Shown piece by piece: positions 11,001 through 18,531 of a DNA stretch of 64,000 bases. Made by a program: the position numbers and the translations under genes. Positions within the stretch are counted from its first letter, which is position 1, and each line of letters starts with the position of its first letter. The notes under the pieces are model-generated. The model ran no database searches and was not told where the DNA came from. It saw only the letters and a program-made list of their open reading frames with translations. The stretch covers positions 248,001 to 312,000 of the forward strand of contig NZ_WSRW01000002.1 in assembly GCF_009770985.1 (NCBI RefSeq), given 5' to 3'. This DNA is from Mucilaginibacter lacusdianchii. Its GTDB lineage: Bacteria > Bacteroidota > Bacteroidia > Sphingobacteriales > Sphingobacteriaceae.

Positions 11001-11510
11001 CTGAACCGATTTATTTTCAATACTCACAATGCGGCTAATCGTATTCCTGGTTCTGTCCATGATAGCTTTACCGCTGATGATCATATCATGCTGAATCATG
11101 TAATCCAAACCTACCTGGGCTCGCTGGTCTATATTACGTTTTAAAATTTCAAGCTGGCTATCGGTAAGTGCCGCTAATTCTGTCACATAATTTTGTTGAT
11201 CCAGGTCGTTTACGGTTAGATCCTGCAAATGACGAAGCGCTAGATTGATGCGGGGCAATGCGGCTTTATACGGATCCAAAAACTTGTCTTTATTGGTAGC
11301 TACATAACCACGCATGCCGGTTTCGGCATCTGTTAGATTTTGCAATATATCCCGAGATGTGCTGATGATTTGCTGGCTATGCTCAACATCTTCCTGATTA
11401 TTTTGAAGTTGGTTGATGCTACGGTAGGATAAAATGCCAACTACAAATACCAATACAATAGAAATGGCGAATCCTAATAAGACCTGATTACGGAATGATA
11501 ATCTGAACAT
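8046..11510 (-). CDS. Membrane hybrid histidine kinase (CHASE3-GAF-coil-HisKA-HATPase-REC-REC-REC)
   Basis: A 1154-aa sensor. Helix 1 (about 8-27), an extracytoplasmic CHASE3 domain (30-175) and helix 2 (about 180-205) form the input. A GAF domain (about 240-400) is followed by a long Glu/Gln-rich coiled coil (about 400-475, repeating EEL/QEE units). Then come HisKA (NMSHELRTPLNS), HATPase (NLLSNAFKFT, DSGIGI, GGTGLGLSI) and three receivers with Asp in ILDIMLPGKDG, ILDLNLPDISG and LMDIMMPKMDG. It heads the cluster with cheR and cheB. The coiled coil resembles that of CheB-CheR-PAS proteins and is a possible methylation target, which is inference. Confidence 0.93.
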   Translation of the reverse strand: MFRLSFRNQVLLGFAISIVLVFVVGILSYRSINQLQNNQEDVEHSQQIISTSRDILQNLTDAETGMRGYVATNKDKFLDPYKAALPRINLALRHLQDLTVNDLDQQNYVTELAALTDSQLEILKRNIDQRAQVGLDYMIQHDMIISGKAIMDRTRNTISRIVSIENKSVQLGKKRTQDAATTTTVTIVLGSLIFLIIIIVLFIYIQKTFNQQKRIEAEIKDANIELEKVLAENEDKNWLLTGVGNLNEKMQGQLNEKELSANVLAEVCQYTDALTGTLYLLNEDDQNLELYSYYAFHDLGTLKNKIKLSEGWVGQVAQDQKSATIKGKLNDKLQLETSILSHELAEILIVPFFFDKKLKGVMEIAFQSNLKERDREYILAAAEDIGIAVNTAQARTIMHDLLEEVQQQAEELEAQQEEMRVTNEELLNKTEMLQASEEELRVQQEELRTINAELEEKASLLEEKNQAIEEARTAINVKVNELETTGKYKSEFLANMSHELRTPLNSILVLARILKDNKTDNLSEDQIKYASVIFNAGNDLLTLINDILDLSKIESGKLEIQNDDIKVSDIVRDMEMLFTEVARNKNISFKTNVSQVAETVYTDKVRVEQVIKNLLSNAFKFTPESGEISITAKPGTKPGTISFAIKDSGIGIAPEKQKVIFEAFQQADGSTSRKYGGTGLGLSISRELANLLGGEITLRSELGTGSEFILTIPVVANQQPSQTSAEEEPALPTVESFTPKVNFLQPAAELAPSRPNRGQPLVVIVEDDHNFADILQDYARDHGYQSVMVNEGTHAVEIIKEKQPDAVILDIMLPGKDGWQILKELKQESDTQHIPVHLMSAGEAAAIKVRREGAISFMKKPINTETLDKLFNDMMSQSGVQFKQILLVEDHEAQSEALKDLMQKQGITVDQAFTGDEAFRKLHENDYQCVILDLNLPDISGLDLLDKIKAIDRFAELPVIVNTAMELDKTSVNRLMQYANAMVMKSTKSADRLIDEVNLFLHKISGMPPAQTASSSAAKSVPSVSKGKDMLKGKKVLIVDDDMRNIFALSSALQTYDLQVEIANDGDEALEKLEDTPGIDIVLMDIMMPKMDGYEATRQIRKQNKWAKLPVIALTAKAMKEDREKCLAAGANDYITKPIDMDRLIALMQLWLEN

Positions 11511-11594
11511 TTTTAAAGGGTAGAAATCTAAATTATTTCCATGCCTAACAAGGCATAGCTAGTAACGTATCAAAACTAACAATATCTGCTTAAA

Positions 11595-11619
11595 TAAAAA
11601 ACGGCAGCCTTAAGCTACC
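11595..11619 (-). terminator. Terminator overlapping a stop codon
   Basis: On the minus strand GGTAGC-TTAAG-GCTGCC forms a 6-bp stem with one G-U pair and is followed by GTTTTTT. The TAG stop of the DUF486 gene (11615-11617) is inside the left arm, so the operon ends with a terminator built into its last codon. Confidence 0.6.
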
Positions 11620-11986
11620 ATTTTTTAAATATCACAAATACGGCTAATACAATTAGGCAAAAGCCTAATATATGATTCCATGCAAATTTTTCGGTTTTGA
11701 AAAACACGGTTGTAAAAATCATAAAAACAGTTAGCGTAATGGCTTCCTGAATGGTTTTTAACTGTACCAAATTAAACGGACCTCCTTCTGCTTCGTATCC
11801 CGACCTATTGGCTGGAACCTGGAAAAGGTATTCAAAAAAAGCCAGTCCCCAGCTAATTAATATTATAGCTATAAGGGGTAAGTTTTTAGACCACGAATAA
11901 TCTTTAAACTTAAGGTGCCCATACCAGGCAAACGTCATAAACGTGTTGGATATGACCAGAAAAAGGATAGTTTTTAAGCCGCGCAT
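11615..11986 (-). CDS. DUF486 / DMT-superfamily small membrane protein
   Basis: 123 aa with four predicted membrane helices. The pattern TFAWYGHLKFKD near residue 20 and the central FQVPANR followed by G-F-N-LVQLKTIQE are characteristic of the DUF486 family, which is related to small multidrug-resistance-type transporters. No substrate is known for the family. It is the last gene of a tight minus-strand operon (helicase, orf89, gldC, orf136, this gene), 6 bp after orf136. ATG start at 11986. Confidence 0.85.
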   Translation of the reverse strand: MRGLKTILFLVISNTFMTFAWYGHLKFKDYSWSKNLPLIAIILISWGLAFFEYLFQVPANRSGYEAEGGPFNLVQLKTIQEAITLTVFMIFTTVFFKTEKFAWNHILGFCLIVLAVFVIFKKW

Positions 11987-11992
11987 AACGCA

Positions 11993-12403
11993 TTATACGT
12001 TTTCGGCAACAATCTGTTTTTTAGGTAACGAAATAATGCTAAGCAACGGACCAATGAACAGCAAATACCACCCCCATTTGAATTTAATGAGACTGGTTAA
12101 CGTACCTGCCAAGCCCTTGAATGGTATAAAGCTGAATGATGATTTAACCTTCATCACCGCAGCAATGTAAACCAACCCAACCAATGCGAAACCTATCCAT
12201 GCCGCAATTTTGGCTACCGGATATTGTTTAAGCACAGTACCTGCAATTCCCACAATAGCAACCAACAACACAACCATGCCGTACGGTTTATTCAAATCAT
12301 ACAAATCCCAGGTAATGATACCGAATGGGCGCAGCAGCGGACACCAAGTGGCAGCCATTAATATCACAAAGCCCACAAAACAAACAAAAGCTTTAGGTTG
12401 CAT
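11993..12403 (-). CDS. Conserved hypothetical membrane protein (136 aa)
   Basis: Four hydrophobic segments (about 5-25, 40-60, 65-85, 110-128) make this an integral membrane protein. I do not recognise a named family. An early charged turn (WDLYDLNKPYG) and a basic loop before the third helix are visible; no enzymatic motif is seen. It lies between gldC (12 bp upstream) and the DUF486 gene (6 bp downstream), so it is cotranscribed with them. ATG start at 12403. Confidence 0.75.
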   Translation of the reverse strand: MQPKAFVCFVGFVILMAATWCPLLRPFGIITWDLYDLNKPYGMVVLLVAIVGIAGTVLKQYPVAKIAAWIGFALVGLVYIAAVMKVKSSFSFIPFKGLAGTLTSLIKFKWGWYLLFIGPLLSIISLPKKQIVAENV

Positions 12404-12415
12404 AGCTGGATAACT

Positions 12416-12745
12416 TTAACGGTTAATTTCCATTTTTTCGGCGAAGTGCGCACAGTAATCGCGCAAATCTTCTACGATGTTTGTTTCGCCGGTGGCCCGT
12501 AAAAAGCTGTCGCCCATGGTTTGCAAGGTTTCAAAGAAGAACTTCTTCATTTCGTCAACCGGCATATCCTTGGTCCAAAGGTCAATGCGAAGGGTGTTTT
12601 TATAATTATGATCCCACAAAGCCAGCATAAAAGATTTTACCGGCAGGGCTTCCTGTGTTTTGGAGTCGGTTGATTCCCAGGTAATGTTTTCTGGAACGTT
12701 GTTATCGTCTAAATCAACAATAATTTTTATCTCGGCTCTTTTCAT
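12416..12745 (-). CDS. gldC: Gliding motility protein GldC homologue
   Basis: 109 aa, soluble, no signal peptide. It matches GldC in length and in phrases such as AEIKIIVDLDDNNVPENITW, MLALWDHNYKNTLRIDLWT and FFFETLQTMGDSF. GldC improves but is not essential for gliding in Flavobacterium johnsoniae, and its homologues are widespread in non-gliding Bacteroidetes, so motility should not be inferred. GldB, its usual neighbour, is not in this operon; instead a DEAD-box helicase and three small membrane proteins surround it. Confidence 0.92.
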   Translation of the reverse strand: MKRAEIKIIVDLDDNNVPENITWESTDSKTQEALPVKSFMLALWDHNYKNTLRIDLWTKDMPVDEMKKFFFETLQTMGDSFLRATGETNIVEDLRDYCAHFAEKMEINR

Positions 12746-12762
12746 GTATAGGGCTATTTTAT

Positions 12763-13032
12763 TTATTTTACTAAAAGATATATGATGGCTGTCAAAACAA
12801 TAAAGCTCAACTCAATTGTCCACAGCATTTTAGTTTCGCGAAAGAAATTACGGAATATCAAATCCAAAAACCACACGGAGAAGGCCAGAAACAAAAATAT
12901 AATGGCAACAGTGCCTGTCCAGTGCACGAGTTCTTTTCCGGTGATGGCTACCGGCTTGTATACCCAGGTTACTATAGCCAGTACTACTAAAAATGCTGTA
13001 GCAAAATTTAAAGGCGTTAATCGGAGTTTCAT
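12763..13032 (-). CDS. Small membrane protein, unknown (89 aa)
   Basis: Three hydrophobic segments (about 8-25, 37-60, 70-87) separated by short charged loops, the middle one being FRNFFRETK. I do not recognise a family. It starts 3 bp after the stop of the DEAD-box helicase and ends 17 bp before gldC, so it belongs to the same operon. Its coding status is supported by this spacing and by a clear ATG at 13032. Confidence 0.7.
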   Translation of the reverse strand: MKLRLTPLNFATAFLVVLAIVTWVYKPVAITGKELVHWTGTVAIIFLFLAFSVWFLDLIFRNFFRETKMLWTIELSFIVLTAIIYLLVK

Positions 13033-13035
13033 GTA

Positions 13036-14379
13036 TTACTTTTTTCGGAATGATTTACCGCGGGTAGTTTTAGGTTTGCCGTATTTAGCCGCCATCTTCT
13101 GGTTACGGCCCTCAGGTTTTTTCCTCTCAACACGCTCCTTTTTATCGTGAAAAGCTCCTTTAAAATCAGGATTTTCACGGCGCTTTTGCATATCAATTTC
13201 ACGCGCTTGCTCCTGGCGCTCTTCGAAAGGCGTTTGTTCGATAAATACATCGCCCGGCATTTGCTCAACAACGATATTTTGTCGAATGAGTTTCTCAATC
13301 TTTTCGATGTAATACTCCTCGGCCGGGTTGCAAAACGTAATAGCTTCTCCTGTATTAAACGCCCGACCAGTACGACCAATGCGATGCACGTAATCTTCAA
13401 TCACAATGGGCACGTCAAAATTAATCACATGGCTTACGTCACTTACATCTAATCCACGTGCGGCCACATCAGTAGCTACCAATATCTTTACCTCGTCGTT
13501 TTTAAAGGCGTTGATAGAATTGATACGAGTGTTTTGCCCTTTATTGGCATGTAGCACTTTTACCTGGCTATCATCAAACTTGCGCACTAAAAACTTGTAC
13601 ACATCTTCGGCAGCGTAGCGGGTTTTACAAAACACAATCAGCTTTTTAATATCTTCTGTAGCGTCCAGCAGGTTTTTAAGCAGATTGATCTTTGTTTTAA
13701 TATTGGGGACAAAGTACAATTTCTGCGTAACCGTTTGTGCCGGCGTAGCCTGAGGCGTAACCTCAATTACGGTAGGAAATTCCAGGAAATTACCAGATAG
13801 CAACTGCACCTTGTCTGACATAGTAGCCGAAAACAAAAGGTTTTGGCGCTTGCGTGGAACTACTTCTAAAATGCGGTTGATCTGCGGCATAAAGCCCATG
13901 TCCATCATTTTATCAGCTTCATCTAAAACCAAAATTTGTAACGGCTTTGGATGAATGTGTCCGGCCAGATAAATATCTAAAAAGCGTCCGGGTGTAGCCA
14001 CAATAATGTCTACCCCTTTTTGTATGGTTTCAATCTGCGTTTTTGGACCTAACCCACCATAAAGCGTAACAACACGCAAATCGGTATAGGTGGCGTAAGC
14101 TTTTATGTTCTCTTCAATTTGCAGGGCCAGTTCACGGGTTGGCGCTAATATCAAACAACGCGCATCGTTACCCTGCGCATATTTAAGCTTCATGAGGATG
14201 GGCAACACGTAGGCTGCGGTTTTACCCGTACCGGTTTGTGCAATACCCATCACGTCCTGCCCGTTCAGTATCGGCGGAATGGCTTTTTGCTGAATCAGCG
14301 TAGGTTCGGTATAACCGGCATCGGTAATGGCATTCAGTATTTGCCGGTTAAACTTAAATTCATCAAATGTTATAGCCAT
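13036..14379 (-). CDS. rhlE: DEAD-box ATP-dependent RNA helicase (RhlE-like)
   Basis: Unwinds RNA, probably in ribosome assembly or RNA decay. Q motif region FNRQILNAITDAGYTEPTLIQ, Walker A AQTGTGKT, PTREL, VATPGR, DEAD (VLDEADKM), SAT, VATDVAARGLD and HRIGRTGRA are all present in order. A basic C-terminal tail (about 380-447, KK/RK-rich) follows the helicase core. I start it at ATG 14379, not at the TTG 9 bp upstream, because a TATCTTTG -7 box lies at 14386-14393 and would place transcription start near that ATG. It is the first gene of the five-gene operon that includes gldC. Confidence 0.94.
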   Translation of the reverse strand: MAITFDEFKFNRQILNAITDAGYTEPTLIQQKAIPPILNGQDVMGIAQTGTGKTAAYVLPILMKLKYAQGNDARCLILAPTRELALQIEENIKAYATYTDLRVVTLYGGLGPKTQIETIQKGVDIIVATPGRFLDIYLAGHIHPKPLQILVLDEADKMMDMGFMPQINRILEVVPRKRQNLLFSATMSDKVQLLSGNFLEFPTVIEVTPQATPAQTVTQKLYFVPNIKTKINLLKNLLDATEDIKKLIVFCKTRYAAEDVYKFLVRKFDDSQVKVLHANKGQNTRINSINAFKNDEVKILVATDVAARGLDVSDVSHVINFDVPIVIEDYVHRIGRTGRAFNTGEAITFCNPAEEYYIEKIEKLIRQNIVVEQMPGDVFIEQTPFEERQEQAREIDMQKRRENPDFKGAFHDKKERVERKKPEGRNQKMAAKYGKPKTTRGKSFRKK

Positions 14380-14385
14380 AGGGCG

Positions 14386-14393
14386 CAAAGATA
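14386..14393 (-). promoter_or_regulatory. Bacteroidetes -7 box TATCTTTG of the helicase operon
   Basis: A perfect TAnnTTTG element read on the minus strand ends 6 nt before the helicase ATG, which predicts a leaderless or nearly leaderless transcript. No clear TTTG -33 element is seen at 19 nt upstream. Confidence 0.6.
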
Positions 14394-14648
14394 CACTTTA
14401 GTTATTTAAGTTATAAAAGACTGTATGATGTGACACTTCATCAACCAACAACTTTCATTAACATCAAGCAGCAATTATATGCATGCCCCGTTTTGAAATA
14501 TGTTTTTGATGCAATAACGGACAGATGCCTGTATCGTAACCGAACACTTACCAAGTTAATAAAATATCACAAGCACCTATAATACAACATATTACATAAC
14601 CGGTATTGTTTTCGTCTGCATTAATTAAACCTGATACAACCTTTTGAA

Positions 14649-17027
14649 ATGATTAAAAACTACATTAAAACCGCATGGAGAAACTTACTGCGCAGCAAAG
14701 TTTACTCGCTTATTGCTGTTATTGGTTTAGCAATAGGTCTTTCAGTGAGTGTACTGCTTTTTTGGGGTGTTAACGATGAATTAGTTTATGACACGGGCTG
14801 GTCTGACAATGAACTTATTTTCAGATTAAATGCTAAAGTTAAAATGGGTGACAACGTTTACGATACCTGGACTAATACGCCCGCCCCCATTGCAGCCAGT
14901 GCCCTGAAAGATTTTGCAGGTGTTGAACAGGCCGTTCGTTATCAAAAAAGCCAAATGCTCATTACTGCGGGCGAAGAACATTTAATCGAAAAGGGATTTG
15001 CCTATACGGAACCCTCCTTTTTTAACATCTTTCATATCCATTTTTTAAACGGCAACATTAAAACGGCTTTAAAGGATATTAACAATGTTGTGCTTAGCCG
15101 TGATGCTGCCGTTAAATATTTTGGTTCTGTAAATAATGCGTCAGGTAAAACCATGTTACTTGGCGAAAAGCAGGAACCGTATACAGTTTCGGCCGTGATT
15201 GAAAATATGCCTCAGCATAGTAGCATGCGGCTTGATGTACTTACTTCATTAAATGTTGTGCGCAAAAATTTTGGCGGCAACGGCGACTGGAAAACTATTG
15301 ATGAAGACTGGGGCAACTTTAGCTTCAACACCTTTTTTAAATTAAGGCCAAGAGTCAATCCAGAAATCCTTGCCAAGCAACTTTCGGCAATTCACATTAA
15401 AAATAATAAGTATATCAGAACAGGAGATGTGATTTACCTGCTGCAACCGCTAAATACTTTGCGATTATATAATCCCGACCTCTCGCCCTCCGGCATCAGG
15501 TCGGTTAAATTATTTTTTATAATAGGTGTACTTATTATAGGCATCGCTGCCATCAACTATATTAATCTTTCTACCGCACGTGCAACTAAAAGGGCTAAAG
15601 AGGTAGGTTTACGCAGGGTGGTTGGTGCCAATCGTAAACAGCTGGTTATGCAGTTTGTAACTGAATTTGTTTTAATTTTCCTTATATCCCTTGCCTTAGC
15701 CGCTGCCCTTATGCCAGTACTTACTCCGTTGTATAAAGAGATAAGCGGAAAAACTTATACCATTGATTACTTGCAATGGACAACACTTAAGATAATTGGA
15801 TGGGTTGGATTTTGCACTATTGTTATGGCCAGCGTTTACCCCGCGTGGGTATTATCTTCTTTTAATCCAACGGCAGTATTAAAATCAAACTTTAACAAAA
15901 CCGCGCAAGGCGGATGGCTACGCAAATGCTTGGTTGTGGTTCAATTCACCTTTTCTATTATGCTGATTATTTGCACGGTTGTAATCTCTAAACAGCTTCG
16001 GTACATTCAAGCCAAAAACTTAGGATATAATCGTCAGAATGTTTTAATGGTAAACATGAACGACAGGATGGGCAAGCAGGTACAAACTGTAATTAATGAA
16101 TTAAAAAACGATGAAAACATTACAGATGTAACTTTCTCTACAGATAACTTGATGGAAATGGGTAACTCAACTGACAACATTAACTGGCCTGGAAAAACCA
16201 ACTCGAATGCCCATATCAGCCCGATGGAAATAAGTGCCAACTTTACGTCGCTGATGCAGATGAGGTTTGCAGCGGGCACCGGGTTTACCGGCACACCGGC
16301 CGACAGTGCTTATTACCTGGTCAATGAGTCGGCCGCAAGGATGATGAACCTCAAAAACCCTGTAGGTACAAATATAAACTTATGGGGTCGGCCCGGACAG
16401 ATTAGAGGTGTTCTAAAAGATTTTAATAATGGTTCGTTAAAAACCTCAATTCAGCCCACCATTTTTGGTGCCGCACGTTCAGCTCAGTACGGTGGCATTT
16501 TATATATTAAAATAAAGTCTGGCGGTGCAAAAGATGCCGTGACTAAAGCAGAACAAGTTTACCATAGTATTAACCCGGTACGGCCATTTGATTATCAGTT
16601 TATGGACGAAAACTTTGAAGCCATGTACAGAAAAGAAACGCAAACGGCAAAACTATTTAAAGCATTTGCTGGGGTTACCATACTTTTAAGCTGCCTGGGT
16701 TTATTCGGACTAGCAGTATTTACGGCCGAACGGCGCACAAAAGAGATTGGAATTCGTAAGGTTTTAGGTGCCAGCGTTCAAAATATCTCGGTATTGATAT
16801 CTAAAGAATTTGCATGGCTGGTTATGATTGCCAATATCATTGCCTGGCCGGTGGCTTGGTATATTACCCACCAATGGATACAGGAGTTTCCTTATCACAC
16901 AGATATCAGCTGGTGGATATTTTTGATATCGGGAATGCTGTCTTTGCTGCTGGCTGTAATTACGGTAAGCTCGCAGGCCATACGGGCGGCTGTTGTTAGC
17001 CCAGTAAAAAGCTTAAAGGTAGAATAA
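14649..17027 (+). CDS. ABC transporter permease, MacB/FtsX type (792 aa)
   Basis: An inner-membrane mechanotransmission-type permease of the Bacteroidetes family with a duplicated MacB-periplasmic/FtsX layout. It opens MIKNYIKTAWRNLLRSKVYS, the common opening of this group, then helix 1, a MacB_PCD periplasmic domain (about 60-270), an FtsX block with three helices (about 285-420), a second helix-PCD unit (about 425-660) and a final FtsX block (about 675-775). The phrase RTKEIGIRKVLGAS is a family hallmark, echoed by RAKEVGLRRVVGAN in the first half. No ATPase gene is adjacent. The 260 bp upstream hold no other gene. It ends just before a strong terminator. Confidence 0.9.
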   Translation: MIKNYIKTAWRNLLRSKVYSLIAVIGLAIGLSVSVLLFWGVNDELVYDTGWSDNELIFRLNAKVKMGDNVYDTWTNTPAPIAASALKDFAGVEQAVRYQKSQMLITAGEEHLIEKGFAYTEPSFFNIFHIHFLNGNIKTALKDINNVVLSRDAAVKYFGSVNNASGKTMLLGEKQEPYTVSAVIENMPQHSSMRLDVLTSLNVVRKNFGGNGDWKTIDEDWGNFSFNTFFKLRPRVNPEILAKQLSAIHIKNNKYIRTGDVIYLLQPLNTLRLYNPDLSPSGIRSVKLFFIIGVLIIGIAAINYINLSTARATKRAKEVGLRRVVGANRKQLVMQFVTEFVLIFLISLALAAALMPVLTPLYKEISGKTYTIDYLQWTTLKIIGWVGFCTIVMASVYPAWVLSSFNPTAVLKSNFNKTAQGGWLRKCLVVVQFTFSIMLIICTVVISKQLRYIQAKNLGYNRQNVLMVNMNDRMGKQVQTVINELKNDENITDVTFSTDNLMEMGNSTDNINWPGKTNSNAHISPMEISANFTSLMQMRFAAGTGFTGTPADSAYYLVNESAARMMNLKNPVGTNINLWGRPGQIRGVLKDFNNGSLKTSIQPTIFGAARSAQYGGILYIKIKSGGAKDAVTKAEQVYHSINPVRPFDYQFMDENFEAMYRKETQTAKLFKAFAGVTILLSCLGLFGLAVFTAERRTKEIGIRKVLGASVQNISVLISKEFAWLVMIANIIAWPVAWYITHQWIQEFPYHTDISWWIFLISGMLSLLLAVITVSSQAIRAAVVSPVKSLKVE

Positions 17028-17049
17028 ACCCGATTTGATATTACCTTTT

Positions 17050-17083
17050 GCAAAGGAGCTGCCTAAAAGCAGCTCCTTTTGCT
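17050..17083 (+). terminator. Rho-independent terminator after the ABC permease
   Basis: An 11-bp perfect stem (52-62 with 69-79 of this kilobase) with loop CTAAAA is followed by TTTTGCTTTT. It lies between the permease stop (17027) and the dihydroorotase start (17131) and shows that a longer upstream start for dihydroorotase is wrong. Confidence 0.85.
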
Positions 17084-17116
17084 TTTACATATCTTCGCCA
17101 CTTCCTTACTTATTAT

Positions 17117-17124
17117 TACCTTTA
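17117..17124 (+). promoter_or_regulatory. Probable -7 box (TACCTTTA) of pyrC
   Basis: TACCTTTA matches TAnnTTTG at all but the last base and ends 6 nt before the pyrC ATG. TTCG stands 19 nt upstream at 17094-17097 as a possible -33 element. A second candidate, TATCTTCG, lies at 17090-17097. Confidence 0.4.
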
Positions 17125-17130
17125 CACGCC

Positions 17131-18465
17131 ATGGCATCTATTTTAATTAAATCAGCCACCGTTGTAAACGAGGGCAAGCAGCTTGTAGCCGATGTGCTGG
17201 TAAGCAACGGAATTATTGAACGTATTGACTCAACCATCAACACAACCGCCGATCAGGAAATTAACGCCGAAGGACTGTACCTGTTACCCGGCGCCATCGA
17301 CGATCAGGTACATTTTCGCGAACCCGGTCTAACACATAAAGCAGAGATTTACACCGAGTCGAGAGCGGCGGTGGCTGGCGGTATCACCTCTTTTATGGAG
17401 ATGCCCAATACGGTGCCCAATACGCTAACCCAACAACTGCTGGCTGATAAGTATGCTATTGCAGCGCAAAAATCGTTAGCCAACTATTCGTTTTACATGG
17501 GCGCATCTAACGATAATTTGGATGAAGTGTTGCGTACCGACGCCAAAAACGTTTGTGGCGTTAAAGTATTTATGGGGTCATCAACTGGAAATATGCTGGT
17601 AGACAATCCAGGCACACTGGAAAATCTTTTTTCAAAATCGCCTATGCTGATTGCTACCCACTGTGAGGATGAGCAAACCATTAAAAACAATCTGGCACAT
17701 TATAAAGAATTATTGGGTGATAATATCACTATTGATTATCATCCTAAAATACGCAGTGTCGAGGCTTGCTACCTGTCATCATCTATGGCGGTTGAGCTGG
17801 CCAAAAAGCATGGTGCCAGGCTACATATTTTACATATATCAACCGCTAAAGAAACCGAGCTTTTTGATAACACCATTCCGCTAAAAGATAAAAAAATAAC
17901 GGCGGAAGCTTGCGTTCATCACCTATGGTTCAGCGAAGACGATTATGCCACCAAAGGCAACTTAATAAAATGGAACCCTGCAGTAAAAACGGCCCACGAC
18001 CGCGACGGTATATTGCAAGCGTTATTAGATGGTCGAATCGATGTGATCGCTACCGACCATGCGCCACACACTGTTGAAGAAAAAGCCCAACCATATTTGC
18101 AGGCTCCATCCGGCGGTCCGTTAGTACAGCATGCGTTACCTGCGTTACTACAGCTTCATCACCAACAAAAAATCACATTAGAACAAATAGCCGAAAAAAC
18201 CGCTCATAACGTAGCCACCTGTTTTCAGATAGAGAAACGAGGTTACATCCGTGAAGGTTATTGGGCCGATTTAGTGCTGGTGAATTTAAACAAGCCGTGG
18301 ACAGCTAAACCCGAAAACGATTTGTACAAATGCGGGTGGAGCCCTTTTGATGGCGATACGTTTCAATCTGCCATTACACATACTATTGTTTCCGGCCACT
18401 TAGCTTATCAAAACGGCTCATTTAATGAAGGCTTGCCAGGAAAGCGATTAACCTTTGAGCGATAG
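17131..18465 (+). CDS. pyrC: Dihydroorotase (Bacteroidetes PyrC type)
   Basis: Third step of de novo pyrimidine synthesis: carbamoyl-aspartate to dihydroorotate, cytoplasmic zinc amidohydrolase, 444 aa. The start is ATG 17131 (MASILIKSATVVNEG); the ORF extends upstream from a TTG but that part crosses the preceding terminator. Visible landmarks: DDQVHFREPG, where the first His of the usual HxH is Gln; GSSTGNM with the region of the carboxylated Lys (GVKVFMGSS); ATHCED; HILHIST; and DVIATDHAPH. The Gln variant is, as I recall, shared with other Bacteroidetes dihydroorotases. Allantoinase is a weaker alternative. Confidence 0.93.
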   Translation: MASILIKSATVVNEGKQLVADVLVSNGIIERIDSTINTTADQEINAEGLYLLPGAIDDQVHFREPGLTHKAEIYTESRAAVAGGITSFMEMPNTVPNTLTQQLLADKYAIAAQKSLANYSFYMGASNDNLDEVLRTDAKNVCGVKVFMGSSTGNMLVDNPGTLENLFSKSPMLIATHCEDEQTIKNNLAHYKELLGDNITIDYHPKIRSVEACYLSSSMAVELAKKHGARLHILHISTAKETELFDNTIPLKDKKITAEACVHHLWFSEDDYATKGNLIKWNPAVKTAHDRDGILQALLDGRIDVIATDHAPHTVEEKAQPYLQAPSGGPLVQHALPALLQLHHQQKITLEQIAEKTAHNVATCFQIEKRGYIREGYWADLVLVNLNKPWTAKPENDLYKCGWSPFDGDTFQSAITHTIVSGHLAYQNGSFNEGLPGKRLTFER

Positions 18466-18531
18466 TTAATTTTTCTATTATTATTGTTACCTTAATACAT
18501 TAAGCGTTTGCACCGCTATATTTAATCCGTC

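Noticed and set aside
13029..13400. Arg/Lys/Leu-rich ORF of 123 aa on the minus strand
   Set aside because: It overlaps the helicase gene in another frame, and its composition is that of a shadow of the helicase's basic tail.
14389..14648. Possible RNA gene in the 260-bp divergent gap
   Set aside because: No tRNA cloverleaf, terminator hairpin or conserved RNA motif is visible; it holds only promoters by my reading.
17035..17130. Longer dihydroorotase start at TTG 17035
   Set aside because: It would cross the strong terminator of the ABC permease and adds residues unlike the family.
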